Notes under the pieces: generated by a model
The model's database searches: none
Seen by the model: the letters and a program-made list of their open reading frames with translations, nothing else
What the model was told of the DNA's origin: nothing
NCBI RefSeq assembly: GCF_000006445.2
Contig: NC_006044.2
Span: forward strand, 124,001-188,000
Direction of reading: 5' to 3'
DNA from: Debaryomyces hansenii CBS767
Lineage: Eukaryota > Ascomycota > Pichiomycetes > Serinales > Debaryomycetaceae
Length of the DNA stretch: 64,000 nt
Shown: one piece after another, positions 10,157 through 20,770 of the stretch
Numbering within the stretch: the first letter of the stretch is position 1
Layout: each line of letters starts with the position of its first letter
Translations under genes and position numbers: made by a program

Positions 10157-11635
10157 CTATCTGAATCTCTGGTTTAAAATCCTTTCTGCCCCGGCTTCTT
10201 CGTATTCTTGCTTGCTGACCCACATTTGGTGGAAGGTACCTAACGATGCAAGAACACTACCACCGATCCAGGCTTGGTTGAACCTTTCAGAAGAGTTACC
10301 CACTGCGTGTAGTCTTATCTTCAAACCCGGATTCGAATTAGATAACTCGGAGTATAGTCTCTCTGTCAATTGTGGAATCAACGAAACACCACCGGTGACG
10401 ATAATATTGTGCGCAACAGACGATCTTAAGTCAATATCGATAGTTGATAATGTGTGGGTTATCAAATGAGTTAAACCTCTAATCTGGGATGTCTTACTCG
10501 AGGGTTTCTTTGCATCTGAAGGAGGTGGTGTTGATTGGTTTGATTCGGCTTTACGGGCTCTCTTCAAAGGCTTGTAATCGTCGTACGAATTCGTTAATGA
10601 TAACTCACCATTGCTTGGTGGATACTTAGTTGCGAGATCTGGGTTGTTAAACTTGTAGCTTTGTGGGTCAAATAACGAGTCGGCCAACTGGAATCTTTCA
10701 AGGCATAATTCTAATGATTGTCCGGTCGGTAATTCAAATAGCCTCTTATTAGAATCTTGAGAATATATTTCCTTTAAGCTGTTGGCTTGACTCGTATTTG
10801 AGGTGTTGAACTTTTTTTCTGGTACTTCCAACATGGTTTCCTTAAATTCATGCCAGATATTTTGTCTCTGATAATCATCAAACGATTGGGTTATGTTCTC
10901 GGATAAATCTCGAACAGTATACTTGCTTTCTTCTGGATACACAGTTGGTGTTTTGCTCTTGATTCTGTATCTATTCTCAAAGTTGACTCCTGAAAATTTG
11001 TGGGTTAACATGTCTTCTATCTGGTCATTCAAGTATTGACCTCCATAATTTGTTTTCATAGAATTTTTCAACAACGAAATACCATCAATCACTGGCGTCA
11101 CACTCACAGAATCATGGCCAATATCCACAACAAGACAATTCGGTCTTCCTTGCTGGAACGATATACACGTTGGTGATTTGGCCAAAAACAAGGCTGGGAA
11201 GTCGAAATTCTCGTAGAATGTTTCAAGTAACGTTTGGCGATATTGAGGAGTACACCACACCGGTTCAGTAATCAAAATAGGCTGCTCTTTATAATTCAAT
11301 GTCAAAACATCATCAAAATAATAGTGGTATTGTTCAATTGCAGCTTCCCAGTCAATAATCACCGAATCCTTCAATATCGGGCTGACGTTGTGATTGGACC
11401 TAGGAATATTAATTGACTCGCCGAATATCTTTGAGCTCTTTGATTTTCCATTCTTTTTCTTGTTGTCTAATTCCATAGCGTCCTCGTTAGGTGAAGCGTA
11501 CGATGATGGTGTTATAATCTTTGGAAAGTCATCTCCCGCGTATCCGATTCTTGTATGAAAAGAGCTTGAATCCAATACGATAGCATTAATCTCATCTCCT
11601 CCGTATACAGAGGCATTATTGCCACTCGATGACAT
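10157..11635 (-). CDS. ARP4: Nuclear actin-related protein Arp4
   Basis: Actin-fold subunit shared by the NuA4 acetyltransferase and the INO80 and SWR1 remodelling complexes. The N-terminus (YGGDEINAIVLD, then RIGYAGDDFPK) and the nucleotide-binding loop with RPNCLVVDIGHDSVSVTPV match Arp4 closely. The C-terminal actin motif reads HNIIVTGGVSLIPQLTERL. The length of 492 residues is typical of Arp4 with its inserts; there is a charged Lys/Ser insert near residues 55-70 and a Ser/Pro/Lys-rich insert near 365-385. The final motif (WIGGSVLASLGTFHQMWVSKQEYEE) is a standard actin C-terminus. The promoter is shared with no other gene. Confidence 0.95.
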   Translation of the reverse strand: MSSSGNNASVYGGDEINAIVLDSSSFHTRIGYAGDDFPKIITPSSYASPNEDAMELDNKKKNGKSKSSKIFGESINIPRSNHNVSPILKDSVIIDWEAAIEQYHYYFDDVLTLNYKEQPILITEPVWCTPQYRQTLLETFYENFDFPALFLAKSPTCISFQQGRPNCLVVDIGHDSVSVTPVIDGISLLKNSMKTNYGGQYLNDQIEDMLTHKFSGVNFENRYRIKSKTPTVYPEESKYTVRDLSENITQSFDDYQRQNIWHEFKETMLEVPEKKFNTSNTSQANSLKEIYSQDSNKRLFELPTGQSLELCLERFQLADSLFDPQSYKFNNPDLATKYPPSNGELSLTNSYDDYKPLKRARKAESNQSTPPPSDAKKPSSKTSQIRGLTHLITHTLSTIDIDLRSSVAHNIIVTGGVSLIPQLTERLYSELSNSNPGLKIRLHAVGNSSERFNQAWIGGSVLASLGTFHQMWVSKQEYEEAGAERILNQRFR

Positions 11636-11884
11636 CTTTTATTCTCTTGTTATAGGTAAATGTTCTAAAGAGTCAGTTCTAGGACCATTTATTGTTGAAG
11701 TTTCAAAGCTGAAAATCGAAAAAGTCATGTGACCTTCTACAAAATGGTTCAAGTATTCATTGTAATTAATACATAAAGAGTTCAGACGAATAGTCCTAAA
11801 AGTTCGGAGTAAAAGAACTTAACACAAAAAAGTAATAGAGAAAGGTAGTAAGCCAAATTTCTAAATAAATATATGCAAATCAAA

Positions 11885-13621
11885 TTATAAAATTTTTGAC
11901 TCAGCATCGATTATCTTCATCAAAAATTCAATTTCTAATTTCTTTCTACCTTCTTTGACCCAGTCATCAGCTAATTTTCTTGACCAACCCTTTAAGTTGG
12001 CAGCTTCTTCGACAGCAACATCTAATTCGCCTCTGGCTAAACTAGATTCGACTCTACCGATAACTGATTCAATATCCTTGCCATCAGGCTTAGCACCCTT
12101 GACAGGGAACAACAACTTGGAGAAAAGCATGGACGACAAGTGGCCCAATAAACCTGCATTTGGAGGTAATAAGGATGCAGATCTTAATTCAGGAACTAAT
12201 TGTTCCCAACGGGTTAACAATTGAGGGGTGGACAAAATAGATTGGGTTGACTCTCTGGAAAGCAATGGTTGTAAGTCTTGCAAGGCTAATGCTATCAATT
12301 CATCCTTAGATTCATGAGAAACCTTTGCTAAGTTATCAACATAAGGACTGATCAATCTTGGTTTTTCCTGTTCTGACGACGCACCTAACAATAATGATTT
12401 CAATTTAGTTAAGGATTGTTGAATTAATGACTTTTGGTGGTTGGCAACCAATTGGGATTCTAAGGAAGTAGAAAAGTTTTCTAATTCGGTTATTCTCGAA
12501 TTCAATTTGTCCAAGTTGGCTAATCTACCATCTCTTTCTTGGTCAATCTTACCTTTGATTAATTTCTCGAAATTCTTAGTTTGTTCAACTCTCATCATCG
12601 AAACGGCATTAACGGCAGCTTGAGAAATGGTTTGCTTGGTAGCTTCAATCTCCTGGTCCAATCTGGAGCCGAGTTTCTTTTCCATTTGCGCCTTTTCGTG
12701 GTGAAATTGATGTAACAAGTTTTCAGTCAATTCCAATTCCTTCTTGGTGTAAGATGATAACAATTCACTTTGCGATATTTTTAATTTACTCAGTAATTCT
12801 TCGTCAAAGCTCAGGGTCAATTTATTTAATTTACTGGACAACTTGCTAACGTTTTCGGTAATTTCTCTCATCAACGATTCGTTACCAGACTGGGATCCAG
12901 CGTCAATAGACAAGATTAAATCATTAAACGACTTTATGGTGGACTTAATTGAAGAGTCAACAGATGACGCGATACCCTTATCTAATTGGATTAATGGTAA
13001 ATGGTCAACGGTCTTATGAATAGTTTCCACTGGTTTCTGTAACTGCTCGGCTGGTGTAGGTGCAGAGTTTCCTTCTGGGATTGCTTGCCTTGGCTTAGCA
13101 CCAGTGCTGGTTCCCAATTTCCTCTTGGTTTCCTCGATCAAGTTTTCACCCCTCGATTCCAATTCGTGGGTAAATTCATCAATCTTGGCCTTGGATGGAA
13201 GCTTGAAATCAAAATTGGAAATCTTATGTTGTGTGTCTCTCAACTGCCTCTTCAAGTCTTCAATTGACCCGTGTTCAATCACGTTCAACAACTCTTCATA
13301 ATATGGTGGTTGTTTGTCCATAATAAAGTCCATAACCTTGTCATTTTTGGTAGCAACAAATAAAGTTCCCCCATAAACAACAGATGCCCAAAACGCTGTT
13401 TTGAACAAAAACCCAGCGAATGAAAATTTCTTCTTTTGTTTTTGACTTCCACCTTTAGGTCCTCCTTCTGTGACAATGATTGGACTCGTTGGTGGTCTTA
13501 CCGCTGGTGGTGGTGTTCTTTGATTATTTGGTACATTGAAACGTATCGATGAATTAGAGATGCTACGAACATCAAATTTGTTCGAGTTAACAACAACTCT
13601 ACGTACACTTGTGCGAATCAT
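11885..13621 (-). CDS. MIC60: MICOS subunit Mic60 (mitofilin)
   Basis: Core of the MICOS complex that forms crista junctions in the mitochondrial inner membrane. The chosen ATG at 13621 gives 578 residues beginning MIRTSVRRVVV, a good matrix-targeting presequence. A Pro-rich segment, a Gly/Lys-rich segment and one transmembrane helix at about residues 70-91 follow, then long coiled coil through the intermembrane-space part. The C-terminal mitofilin region reads DVAVEEAANLKGWSRKLADDWVKEGRKKLEIEFLMKIIDAES. The frame is open further upstream to 13741, but that codon is GTG and the extra residues are not presequence-like. Confidence 0.93.
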   Translation of the reverse strand: MIRTSVRRVVVNSNKFDVRSISNSSIRFNVPNNQRTPPPAVRPPTSPIIVTEGGPKGGSQKQKKKFSFAGFLFKTAFWASVVYGGTLFVATKNDKVMDFIMDKQPPYYEELLNVIEHGSIEDLKRQLRDTQHKISNFDFKLPSKAKIDEFTHELESRGENLIEETKRKLGTSTGAKPRQAIPEGNSAPTPAEQLQKPVETIHKTVDHLPLIQLDKGIASSVDSSIKSTIKSFNDLILSIDAGSQSGNESLMREITENVSKLSSKLNKLTLSFDEELLSKLKISQSELLSSYTKKELELTENLLHQFHHEKAQMEKKLGSRLDQEIEATKQTISQAAVNAVSMMRVEQTKNFEKLIKGKIDQERDGRLANLDKLNSRITELENFSTSLESQLVANHQKSLIQQSLTKLKSLLLGASSEQEKPRLISPYVDNLAKVSHESKDELIALALQDLQPLLSRESTQSILSTPQLLTRWEQLVPELRSASLLPPNAGLLGHLSSMLFSKLLFPVKGAKPDGKDIESVIGRVESSLARGELDVAVEEAANLKGWSRKLADDWVKEGRKKLEIEFLMKIIDAESKIL

Positions 13622-13865
13622 AATATTGGATATCGAAGAATATGTCTCTGTTAACAATATGCCTAATTGCAACCCTATAGTTCCGTTGATTGTCAGAATC
13701 CAATCATATTCGAAATTTTCCACTTTGGAGAATCTCGACACAAAATGAATCTGGTCATGTGCTCAATAAGGGACTGAAAAATGACAGTTAAAGACACCAA
13801 AACATTGAAAAAGGAGTACTAAGGGTGCAATAAAGGCTCATTAGAAGAATAAATAATAGCTGACA

Positions 13866-15779
13866 ATGTCAATTAAACCATGCAAATTATATCCGCCACA
13901 ACCTTCGACGGTTCGGGCTCAATCGCTCCATTTATCATACGATCCGGTCCATGATAGAATTGCTTATCCTAACGGGAAATCGATTATAGTTAGGCCATTA
14001 GATCCCAAGAATACAGCTGTTGGCGCTAAACAGTTCACCAAGCATATTCACACTACTACGGCGGCCACGTTTGCGCCATCAGGGAATTACGTAGCTTCGG
14101 GTGACGAATCAGGACAGGTGAAGATCTGGGATAGCGCAGTAGTCGGTGGAAGCACTGATGGTACGGAATCGGCATTTGAACAGCCTTACATTAAGAGCGA
14201 GTTCCAGATACTTTCGGGTCCAATCAAGGACATTGCGTGGGATGCGGACAATTCGAGAATAATTGCTGTGGGCCAAGGGAAGGATAAATTTGGCCATTGT
14301 TTCACCTGGGATTCTGGGAATTCGATTGGGGAGATCCAGGGACATTCATCTACGATAAATGCAGTTGCAATAAAGCCACAGAGGCCATACAGAGCTGCGA
14401 CGGTGAGTGATGATAAGGCATTGGTATTCTTTAACGGGCCACCGTTTAAGTTCGACAAGAGTATTAGGGGTAACCACACCAACACCATTAGAGATGTCAG
14501 TTTCTCACCCGATGGAAAATGGTTGGTGAGTGTCGGTTCCGATAGACTTATTGCTCTTTATGATGGTAAAACGGGTGAATTCGTTAAGAAAATTGAAAAT
14601 GCCCATGAGGGAGGTATCTTTGGTGTAAACTGGTTCAAAGACTCATCGAAGTTTGTTACCTGTTCGGCTGACAACACGGTTAAATCTTGGGATGTTGAAT
14701 CGGCAAAATCTGTTGAAACTTATGTTGTTGATTCTTCTGTAACTGTTGATAACCAACAAGTAGGTGTTATAGTTGCCAACGATTACATCGTATCCCTCTC
14801 CTTCAATGGTAATTTAAACTATTTCAAAGAGAACGATTCAAATTTGGCCTTTGTCCTTTCTGGTCATCAACAGCCATTGACGAGTGTAAAGTATAAGTCT
14901 GAGAGTGAGTTACTATTCACTGGAGGTTCGGATGGTAGCATCTACCAACGGGAGGTCGATGAGAAATCTACATTGAGCCCAATACCAAGCGCAGTCGGTG
15001 ATTCCAAAACAAAACACAGTAATTATGTTGTTGATATAGTCTCGTCAGGAAAAGAAGAATTAATTACTTCCGGTTGGGATGATACTCTTAAGATTTGGAA
15101 TGCTAAAGACTTGGCCACTACTATACCATTAGAATCTGGACAGCCAAAGCAAGTGTTTCAAGTGACTGAAAGTACAGTAATCGTATTATTTGAATCAAAT
15201 ATCGAATTATACTCGAAAACTTCTGGTAACTTGAAAAAAGTCACCGCCGTCGATTTGGAATTTTCGGCATCCAGCATCTCATTGGTTCCTTCGACTGATA
15301 AATTACTTGTGACAAACTTAACTGCAAATACAGTTGAAGAATATATTGTTGATTCCAACTCGATTGTTAAACTGTCAACAAATTTCCCTCAAGGACGTGC
15401 TCCTCCTACTTTAGTCCGTGTGTCTCCAGATGGCAAATATGCGGCTGTTGCTGATAGTTCTGGTAAGTATACAGTCTATAATGCAAATGACCGTTCAGTG
15501 GTCACTACTCGTTGGGCATTCCATAGCAGTAAAGTTCTTGATGCTAAGTGGACTACAGACTCTAAGTTTATTATCAGTGTTGGTTTGGATAGTGGAATAT
15601 TTATTTATTCTGTAGACAAGCCTTCGAAGGTTTTGAAGTTCCCATTGGCTCATCAAAATGGTGTATCCGGTGTAGAATGGACGAGTTATGAATTTAATGA
15701 TAAAAAATCGGCCTCTTTTATTACGACTGGTCTGGATGGTGTTATTAAGACGTGGAATGTGGATTTAAGCGTTTATTAG
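13866..15779 (+). CDS. AIP1: Actin-interacting protein 1 (WD-repeat cofilin cofactor)
   Basis: Works with cofilin to disassemble and cap actin filaments in cortical patches. The N-terminus (PPQPSTVRAQSLHLSYDP) and the blocks GDESGQVKIWD, SEFQILSGPIKDIAWD and FTWDSGNSIGEIQGHSSTINA are diagnostic of Aip1. About 14 WD repeats form two propellers. The length of 637 residues is close to the S. cerevisiae protein. An in-frame CTG at 15732 falls in the last repeat (TTG-x-DGVIKTWNV), where WD repeats usually have Ser; this is mildly consistent with CTG read as Ser. UTP15 follows directly, as in S. cerevisiae (YMR092C-YMR093W). Confidence 0.96.
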   Translation: MSIKPCKLYPPQPSTVRAQSLHLSYDPVHDRIAYPNGKSIIVRPLDPKNTAVGAKQFTKHIHTTTAATFAPSGNYVASGDESGQVKIWDSAVVGGSTDGTESAFEQPYIKSEFQILSGPIKDIAWDADNSRIIAVGQGKDKFGHCFTWDSGNSIGEIQGHSSTINAVAIKPQRPYRAATVSDDKALVFFNGPPFKFDKSIRGNHTNTIRDVSFSPDGKWLVSVGSDRLIALYDGKTGEFVKKIENAHEGGIFGVNWFKDSSKFVTCSADNTVKSWDVESAKSVETYVVDSSVTVDNQQVGVIVANDYIVSLSFNGNLNYFKENDSNLAFVLSGHQQPLTSVKYKSESELLFTGGSDGSIYQREVDEKSTLSPIPSAVGDSKTKHSNYVVDIVSSGKEELITSGWDDTLKIWNAKDLATTIPLESGQPKQVFQVTESTVIVLFESNIELYSKTSGNLKKVTAVDLEFSASSISLVPSTDKLLVTNLTANTVEEYIVDSNSIVKLSTNFPQGRAPPTLVRVSPDGKYAAVADSSGKYTVYNANDRSVVTTRWAFHSSKVLDAKWTTDSKFIISVGLDSGIFIYSVDKPSKVLKFPLAHQNGVSGVEWTSYEFNDKKSASFITTGLDGVIKTWNVDLSVY

Positions 15780-16329
15780 ATTTAGAAGTAGTTTTAGAAT
15801 TTAAATGGATTTTTTAATTTTTTGCATCTATTCGTAGAGAATGCGAAATTAATTCTAAATTATTAAATACTCAACTCAAATATTCACTATTTAGGAATCA
15901 ATTAGCTCATAATAAGTGAATGTATTTTTATAATTGTATTAAATAGAAACTAGCGTTTATTGCCCTATCGATACGACTTTATATATCCTGCAACCTCTTG
16001 AATTCAGAGGAGTAATAACATAGTTAAAAATAATGATCCTATTCAAAAATAAAAATATTAACTATTATTGAAAACACAGCATTTGCATCACTTACAGAAT
16101 TTACAGAACATACGAACTTGTAGCTCTTTTGAAACAAGACAATACATCTCTATTCCTTATACTATAATTCTATGGTTGCAATACCATAGGTATTAAAATT
16201 TATAGGGGGTCAGGTGACCTAAGCTGAAAAAAATTTAAACTCATCTCAATATAAGAAGGAATTAGTACCTTTGCAACTTCTATAATCTTTTGTATTATTG
16301 AATTATTTGCATAGCTATAAGAGCATTCC
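15780..16329. other. Intergenic spacer between AIP1 and UTP15
   Basis: A 550-bp AT-rich spacer with no coding potential seen. Its last 110 bases hold the ribosome-biogenesis-type elements annotated separately. Confidence 0.6.
16225..16247. promoter_or_regulatory. RRPE-like and PAC-like elements upstream of UTP15
   Basis: TGAAAAAAATTT (16225-16236), resembling the ribosomal RNA processing element, lies 3 bases from CTCATCTC (16240-16247), the reverse complement of GAGATGAG, which resembles the PAC motif (GATGAG core). The pair sits about 85 bp before the UTP15 start. The same octamer occurs before NOP7 and RRP15 in this window. Confidence 0.55.
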
Positions 16330-17835
16330 ATGTCATCAAGTAAAGAAAGAGTACCACAAGTAAGGAACCCAACTTTACCCTCTCAAACTACCCCAGAACA
16401 GAGGTATTGGAGGGGATTTTCAAATCCGCAATTAGTTAAAGAGAATTATCCGATCACCAGTATCGATTTCAACCCAGTATCTCCAAATGATTTTGCTGTA
16501 ACTTCTTCGACCAGGATTCAGGTTTTTTCATCAAAGACAAGACAGGTTATAAAGACATTTTCTAGATTCAAGGACACAGTTTATTCTGGTCAATATAGGT
16601 ATGATGGAAAATTGCTTGTAGCAGCAGATGCTAGTGGTTTAGTGACAATTTTTGATAGCTACCAACCTCGTTCATTATTGGTTAGTTTGAATCCATCGAG
16701 TCATCCAACCCATGTTGCTAAATTCCACCCAACTATTGGAAATCAATTAATCACTGGATCAGATGACAGAATAGTCAGATTATACGATATTTCGCAAACC
16801 ACAAAGGGCCCAATAACGGAATTCAATGATTCCTACCATGGTGATTATATAAGAAGTGCAAATTTCATTCCAGGGAATCCAAATTTGATCACAACTGGGT
16901 GTTATGATGGTATAGTGAGAATTTTTGATACCAGACAACAACAGGTCGTAGCTAAATTCAATCAAGGAAATCCAGTTGAGGATCTTTTGGCATTGTCACC
17001 AACTACATTAGTGAGTGCTGGTGGTCCACAAGTTAAAATATGGGACTTAACTAGAGGTTCGCAGATCAATGAATTGAATAACTTCACTAAGACCGCCACA
17101 ACATTACATAACACGGGTGATAGAGGATTACTCGTTGGATCATTAGATGGTCATGTTAAGATATTCGACTCAAGCTCATCTAATTGGGATGTCAAGTTTG
17201 GATGGAAATTCGGAAGTGGTGGTGTTTTGAGTTGTGGTGTTTCTCCTTCTCCTAATCACAAGCATTTCGTTACTGGTTTGACATCAGGTTTGATATCTAT
17301 CCGTACCAGAAAGACTGAGCCTAAGGTTAAACAAGGTGTTAAGGAGTATAAGTCTAATGCGTACAATAAAATGATGAGAGGTTCTGATTACTTAGGTGAA
17401 GAAGAACACCGTATCATTAATTCTGCTACTACTCAAACTAAGAAATTAAAGCAATTCGAGAAGCATTTAAATGCCTTCAGATGGTCGGAAGCATTGGATA
17501 GTGCCTTCGCAACGGGTTTACCTAAAGAACAAACTGTTACTGTATTAAATGAATTGAAGAAGAGAGGGAAAATCAGAATTTCATTGTATGGTAGGGATGA
17601 GATATCATTATTGCCAATTTTGCAATGGTTTATTAAAAATTTAGAAGACGTAAGATCTATTAATTTAATTTGTGATTTTATTGGTGTGATGTTGGAAATG
17701 TATGGGACATTAATCGATAAGAGTGCCGTGTTAGAAGAGAGCTTTGCAACTTTATTGAAAAGAATTAATATTGAAATTAAAAAGTGTAAAGAAGCTAATG
17801 AAATAGGCGGTATGCTAGAACTTTTAACAGTTTAA
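16330..17835 (+). CDS. UTP15: U3 snoRNP / t-UTP WD-repeat protein Utp15
   Basis: Nucleolar component of the t-UTP (UTP-A) subcomplex of the small-subunit processome, needed for pre-rRNA transcription and early 18S processing. The protein has 501 residues. The N-terminus (PEQRYWRGFSNPQLVKENYPITSIDFNP) is followed by about seven WD repeats (e.g. TGSDDRIVRLYD, TGCYDGIVRIFDTR) and a helical UTP15 C-terminal domain (LKQFEKHLNAFRWSEALDSA). The start ATG follows a region with PAC/RRPE-like elements, which fits a ribosome-biogenesis gene. It follows AIP1 on the same strand and converges with YNG1, 76 bp between stops. Confidence 0.95.
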   Translation: MSSSKERVPQVRNPTLPSQTTPEQRYWRGFSNPQLVKENYPITSIDFNPVSPNDFAVTSSTRIQVFSSKTRQVIKTFSRFKDTVYSGQYRYDGKLLVAADASGLVTIFDSYQPRSLLVSLNPSSHPTHVAKFHPTIGNQLITGSDDRIVRLYDISQTTKGPITEFNDSYHGDYIRSANFIPGNPNLITTGCYDGIVRIFDTRQQQVVAKFNQGNPVEDLLALSPTTLVSAGGPQVKIWDLTRGSQINELNNFTKTATTLHNTGDRGLLVGSLDGHVKIFDSSSSNWDVKFGWKFGSGGVLSCGVSPSPNHKHFVTGLTSGLISIRTRKTEPKVKQGVKEYKSNAYNKMMRGSDYLGEEEHRIINSATTQTKKLKQFEKHLNAFRWSEALDSAFATGLPKEQTVTVLNELKKRGKIRISLYGRDEISLLPILQWFIKNLEDVRSINLICDFIGVMLEMYGTLIDKSAVLEESFATLLKRINIEIKKCKEANEIGGMLELLTV

Positions 17836-17911
17836 ATTCTTTGCATCATTATAGACATGCATATATACTTATATATATTCATACGTGTAACATAGAACTT
17901 TAATTTTTCAT

Positions 17912-18853
17912 CTAATAACCCATTCTTCTCCTTCTTTTCTTTTTTTTCTTGTTATCTGATTCCTTCTTATTTCCCATTACTACAGACTTACAATGATCAG
18001 AGCAGAACCATTTTTGCTTTCCAGTAGTATACTTCAAAGCGTCTACTCTATTCAAGAGCCCAACACATTTATAGTGAAACCAATCTCCGTTGGGACACGA
18101 TTCTTCATTATCACAGCCAATCATATCACCAAATGACGGCTGTTTACAGAAACAATATACATTATTATCTTCTTCCACTGCTGGCACAGGTTCGAATATA
18201 GGTTCTGGTTGAGGTACGGCGACCGGTTGGCGTGACTTACTACTTTTTTCTTTCTTTTGAGTAGCCTTTTTAATCTTATTAGTACTTAACGAACTTTTCT
18301 TATTGGGTATCTTTAGCAATAATTTTATTCCCGATGGAGCACGAACAGAATTCGATTTTGTTTTCATAGATTGTTCTTTCAATGCCTCTCGTTGCGATAC
18401 TAACGGGTGTGCCTTATAATGATCTTTTAATTGTGCTCTCAATTGGTTATTAGTAGAATTATGGTCTACTTCCATCCCTGAGGTCCTAGAAGAATTTGCT
18501 ATTGTATGTAGTTGTTGTAGTTCATCATTCAATGATAATTTATGCGTTATTAATTGATTGTACAATGCTTTCGATTCTTCTATGGATTCAGCATTGAGTG
18601 CACGTAACTTTTTCTTTATCAATAGTATTTCTGATATAATCTCCTTCTTATCTTCTCCTTCTTGATTAGGTTGCTGTAATTTTAATAGTAATGAATTGAG
18701 TTTATTTTTTTGGTTATCCAAAGATATATTACACGCTTGAACAAGCCAAAGTGATCGTATTACATCACAAGGTAAATGATCTACTGTCGATATAAATGCA
18801 TTATTTATCGATGACGAATGCTGTATGACCGATGTTATTATTTGTTCTTCCAT
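17912..18853 (-). CDS. YNG1: ING-family PHD finger protein, Yng1-type (NuA3 subunit)
   Basis: ING proteins bind H3K4me3 and recruit histone acetyltransferases; Yng1 is the NuA3 subunit. The N-terminal ING helix contains STVDHLPCDVIRSLWLVQ, which resembles Yng1 more than Yng2 or Pho23. An internal LLLKIPNKK segment also recalls Yng1. The C4HC3 PHD finger spans about residues 233-288 (YCFCKQPSFGDMIGCDN, then WFHYKCVGL, then WFCSDHC). The tail is a polybasic run of Lys/Arg. At 313 residues it is longer than S. cerevisiae Yng1 because of a low-complexity linker. Its neighbour is RPL3; in S. cerevisiae YNG1 (YOR064C) and RPL3 (YOR063W) are also adjacent, supporting the assignment. Confidence 0.85.
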   Translation of the reverse strand: MEEQIITSVIQHSSSINNAFISTVDHLPCDVIRSLWLVQACNISLDNQKNKLNSLLLKLQQPNQEGEDKKEIISEILLIKKKLRALNAESIEESKALYNQLITHKLSLNDELQQLHTIANSSRTSGMEVDHNSTNNQLRAQLKDHYKAHPLVSQREALKEQSMKTKSNSVRAPSGIKLLLKIPNKKSSLSTNKIKKATQKKEKSSKSRQPVAVPQPEPIFEPVPAVEEDNNVYCFCKQPSFGDMIGCDNEESCPNGDWFHYKCVGLLNRVDALKYTTGKQKWFCSDHCKSVVMGNKKESDNKKKKKRRRRMGY

Positions 18854-19095
18854 TTTATTACCGTGTTTATATATTTTACATTAGAAGATCATAATATATT
18901 TACGTATTTATTTTACTGCGATAAAAAAAAGTTGTCTAAGAAACAATCTACAGTACAAATCTGATTTAAAAAAGGATGTTCATAGATTACTATAGAATTA
19001 AACACAAAGTATATAATGAATGGTAAGCTAATAAACAGCTTAATGAAGAGATTAGAAAATTAGTAAATTAGTAAAAAATTATTAGACTAAATTGC

Positions 19096-20265
19096 TTATT
19101 TTTCTAAGTCCTTCTTTAAGGTACCTAAGAAAGCGTGCTTTTCAGCTGGGGTTTGGAATCTACCCTTACCGAACTTAGAGGCGGTATCGATCCACTTCAA
19201 GTTAACGTTTTCAGTGGCTCTTCTGGAGGTGTCAACGTATAAGGACTTTCTGATGGTGACAATTCTCTTCTTGACACCTGGAATAGAACCCTTCAATAAC
19301 ATGAAATCGTTCTTAACGTTACCGTATCTAACGAAACCACCCATTGGGTTAATGGTCTTCTTGGTTCTGTCGAATTCAGTAGCACCACTGGATTCGTCAC
19401 CAGCGGAACCAACTCTGTAAACCTTGTGGTTAATAGAGGTTCTGTGGTGGAAACCGTTTTGACCGGCTCTGGCAACAGTCCATTGGACGTTAGCTGGATG
19501 CCAAGCACCAATACAAGCAACCTTTCTTAAACCTCTGTGGGTCTTTCTTGGTAACTTCTTGGTACCCCATCTGTGGGTAACACCCTCGAAACCGTGACCC
19601 TTGGTGACAGCAGCAACGTCAACCATTTCGTCCTTTTCGAAAACGGAGTCAACAGAAACGGTCTTTTCAAAGTGTTCCTTGGCCCAGTCAACCTTGTCGG
19701 AGACAGAACCACCGTTAACTTGGATTTCAGCTAAGTGAGCCTTCTTTTGAGCTAATGGGGTCTTCTTGATTTGAGTGTGAGCTAAAACTCTGACAACAGA
19801 AGCGTACTTCTTGATTCTAGCTAATTCTCTTTCAACTTGAGCACCATCTTGAGCGTACTTAGCAGAGTACTTGGTGAAAGCCTTCTTCTTGGACTTGTAC
19901 CAGTTCTTGTAGAATCTTCTTCTGACTTCTTCAGACAAGTGTTCAGCCCAGACAGTGGTCAAGGATCTTAAACCTCTTGGGGTTTCAACGTAACCAACAA
20001 CACCAACAACAACTAATGGTGGAGTGTCAACAACAGTAGCAGCTTCGACAATTTCACGCTTGTGCATCTTAGAACCTGGACGGTCTAAGTCTCTGACAAC
20101 GGTGGTCATACCGGCCTTGTAACCTAAGAAAGCAGTTAAAGCAACTGGCTTAGACTTGACATCCTTTGGGAAAGACTTAACTCTACCTCTGATGTTGGCA
20201 GATCTCTTTCTTGGTAAGAATCCTAAAGAACCGTGACGTGGGGCTTCGTACTTTCTGTGAGACAT
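19096..20265 (-). CDS. RPL3: 60S ribosomal protein uL3
   Basis: Large-subunit protein near the peptidyl transferase centre. The N-terminus ([20 protein letters not shown]) and the loop around [16 protein letters not shown], which carries the His of the methylation site in the family, are essentially invariant. The length of 389 residues is normal. Codon use is strongly biased toward a small set (TTG for Leu, GGT for Gly, AAG for Lys), as expected for one of the most highly expressed genes and unlike its neighbours. No intron is present. Antisense ORFs inside it are shadows. Confidence 0.99.
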   Translation of the reverse strand: MSHRKYEAPRHGSLGFLPRKRSANIRGRVKSFPKDVKSKPVALTAFLGYKAGMTTVVRDLDRPGSKMHKREIVEAATVVDTPPLVVVGVVGYVETPRGLRSLTTVWAEHLSEEVRRRFYKNWYKSKKKAFTKYSAKYAQDGAQVERELARIKKYASVVRVLAHTQIKKTPLAQKKAHLAEIQVNGGSVSDKVDWAKEHFEKTVSVDSVFEKDEMVDVAAVTKGHGFEGVTHRWGTKKLPRKTHRGLRKVACIGAWHPANVQWTVARAGQNGFHHRTSINHKVYRVGSAGDESSGATEFDRTKKTINPMGGFVRYGNVKNDFMLLKGSIPGVKKRIVTIRKSLYVDTSRRATENVNLKWIDTASKFGKGRFQTPAEKHAFLGTLKKDLEK

Positions 20266-20770
20266 ATTATATTATACTCGAATGTTATTAACAACTGAAG
20301 AAAGAAAAACTAGTATTGAAAATTTTCATTTGAAATGTTTATGTACCAATGAGGAGTGAAAAATTTTTCTGGAAAATTTCAGGTCGTGTCAAAATCGAAA
20401 AGTTGAAAAATTTCGGGGCTTCTGGAAGGACTCGAAGTTACTGCGGAGAATACTGGTAATTACGCTGGTGGAAAGTAGTAATGTAATATATTCTAGTCGG
20501 AATGGTGTAATATACATAGAAACGTAGATAAATAGACTGCGGAGAGTAATAAATATTAAGGAGATGTGACGATAAGAAATGAATAAGATCTCTGAGAAAA
20601 TTGAAGAAGAAAAACCATATCGAGCAAAATTCAAGTGGCTGTGAAAAAAGAATTGAAGGCATCCAAGCAGCAGCGGATTCCCAAGAAGGAGTCAACAAGT
20701 ATATCTATCATTACTTAGATTCTCTATTCTGCTGATAGAATATTGTGTATGCAAAAACAATAGGATGTAT
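20266..20770. other. Intergenic spacer: RPL3 promoter and 3' end of the AT-hook gene
   Basis: The first 150 bases upstream of RPL3 carry several AAAATTTT-type runs (near 20317-20330 and 20360-20380), resembling RRPE. No coding potential was found beyond short open frames. Confidence 0.5.

Noticed and set aside
13622..13741. 40-residue N-terminal extension of MIC60
   Set aside because: It begins with GTG; the internal ATG at 13621 starts a proper mitochondrial presequence.
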